Assembly (NCBI GenBank): GCA_964600225.1
Contig: CAZRIT010000050.1
Span: 1 to 13,833, forward strand
Reading direction: 5' to 3'
DNA from: CAZRIT01 sp964600225
GTDB lineage: Bacteria > Bacillota > Clostridia > Christensenellales > CAG-138
DNA: 13,833 bases
The notes beneath the pieces were generated by a model. The model saw only the letters and a list, made by a program, of their open reading frames with translations. It had not been told where the DNA came from and did no database searches. A program made the translations under genes and the position numbers. Position 1 is the first letter of the stretch; every line of letters starts with the position of its first letter. Positions 13,792 through 13,833 of the stretch are shown piece by piece.

Positions 13792-13833
13792 AACGCAAAG
13801 AGGGTGTCCGTAGGGGCATCCTCTTTGCGTTTG
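13791..13833 (+). terminator. Long hairpin terminator of the tRNA unit (reaches window edge)
   Basis: AAACGCAAAGAGG (13791-13803) pairs perfectly with 13820-13832, and the stem continues inward to GTCC/GGGC, giving about 19 bp with two G-U pairs and a GTAG loop. The stem begins at the last A of the tRNA-Pro CCA end. Only TTTG is seen before the window ends. Confidence 0.8.

Overview
The window looks like chromosome from a spore-forming member of the Firmicutes, probably a GC-rich gut-type Clostridia. By eye the GC content is roughly 60 percent. The evidence is a complete spoIIR-sleB-ypeB sporulation/germination cluster, a class B-type sortase, Gram-positive surface proteins with Big_2, SH3 and MBG modules, strong Shine-Dalgarno sites, and tRNA genes with encoded CCA ends. 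No genus can be named from the sequence alone.

Layout, left to right. (1) Positions 1-1359 hold the 3' part of a secreted or surface protein: tandem Big_2 Ig-like domains followed by two SH3 domains, closed by a terminator. (2) Positions 1508-2404 hold a class B-type sortase in which the usual catalytic histidine is read as asparagine. It is followed by a terminator and two AT-rich palindromes. (3) Positions 2589-3611 on the minus strand hold an ApbE-type FAD:protein FMN transferase lipoprotein, divergent from (4) a tight operon spoIIR-sleB-ypeB (3680-6342). In that operon spoIIR and sleB overlap by ATGA, and ypeB starts 12 nt after sleB. (5) Positions 6368-6546 hold a bidirectional terminator and a long inverted-repeat element. 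As a minus-strand RNA the element folds into an uninterrupted 20-bp closing helix with inner hairpins, so it is a candidate structured RNA at the 3' end of (6) an XRE-family regulator with several membrane helices (6556-7527, minus). (7) Positions 7528-8367 have no gene and are filled with hairpins and clustered interspersed and tandem repeats. (8) Positions 8368-11817 (minus) encode a 1149-residue membrane-anchored modular surface protein with three tandem repeats of about 162 residues. (9) Divergent from it, 12039-13460 encodes a penicillin-binding D-alanyl-D-alanine carboxypeptidase. (10) The window ends with a tRNA-Thr(CGU)/tRNA-Pro(CGG) transcription unit that has a consensus promoter and a long terminator hairpin.

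Functionally the window is mostly cell-envelope and spore biology. SpoIIR triggers sigma-E activation in the mother cell. SleB with YpeB degrades spore cortex at germination. The carboxypeptidase trims peptidoglycan peptides. The sortase and the two modular proteins belong to the cell surface. No mobile element, CRISPR array, phage gene or obvious defence system is visible. The observations most worth following up are the substituted sortase active site, the candidate minus-strand structured RNA, and the coupling of spoIIR to the germination pair.
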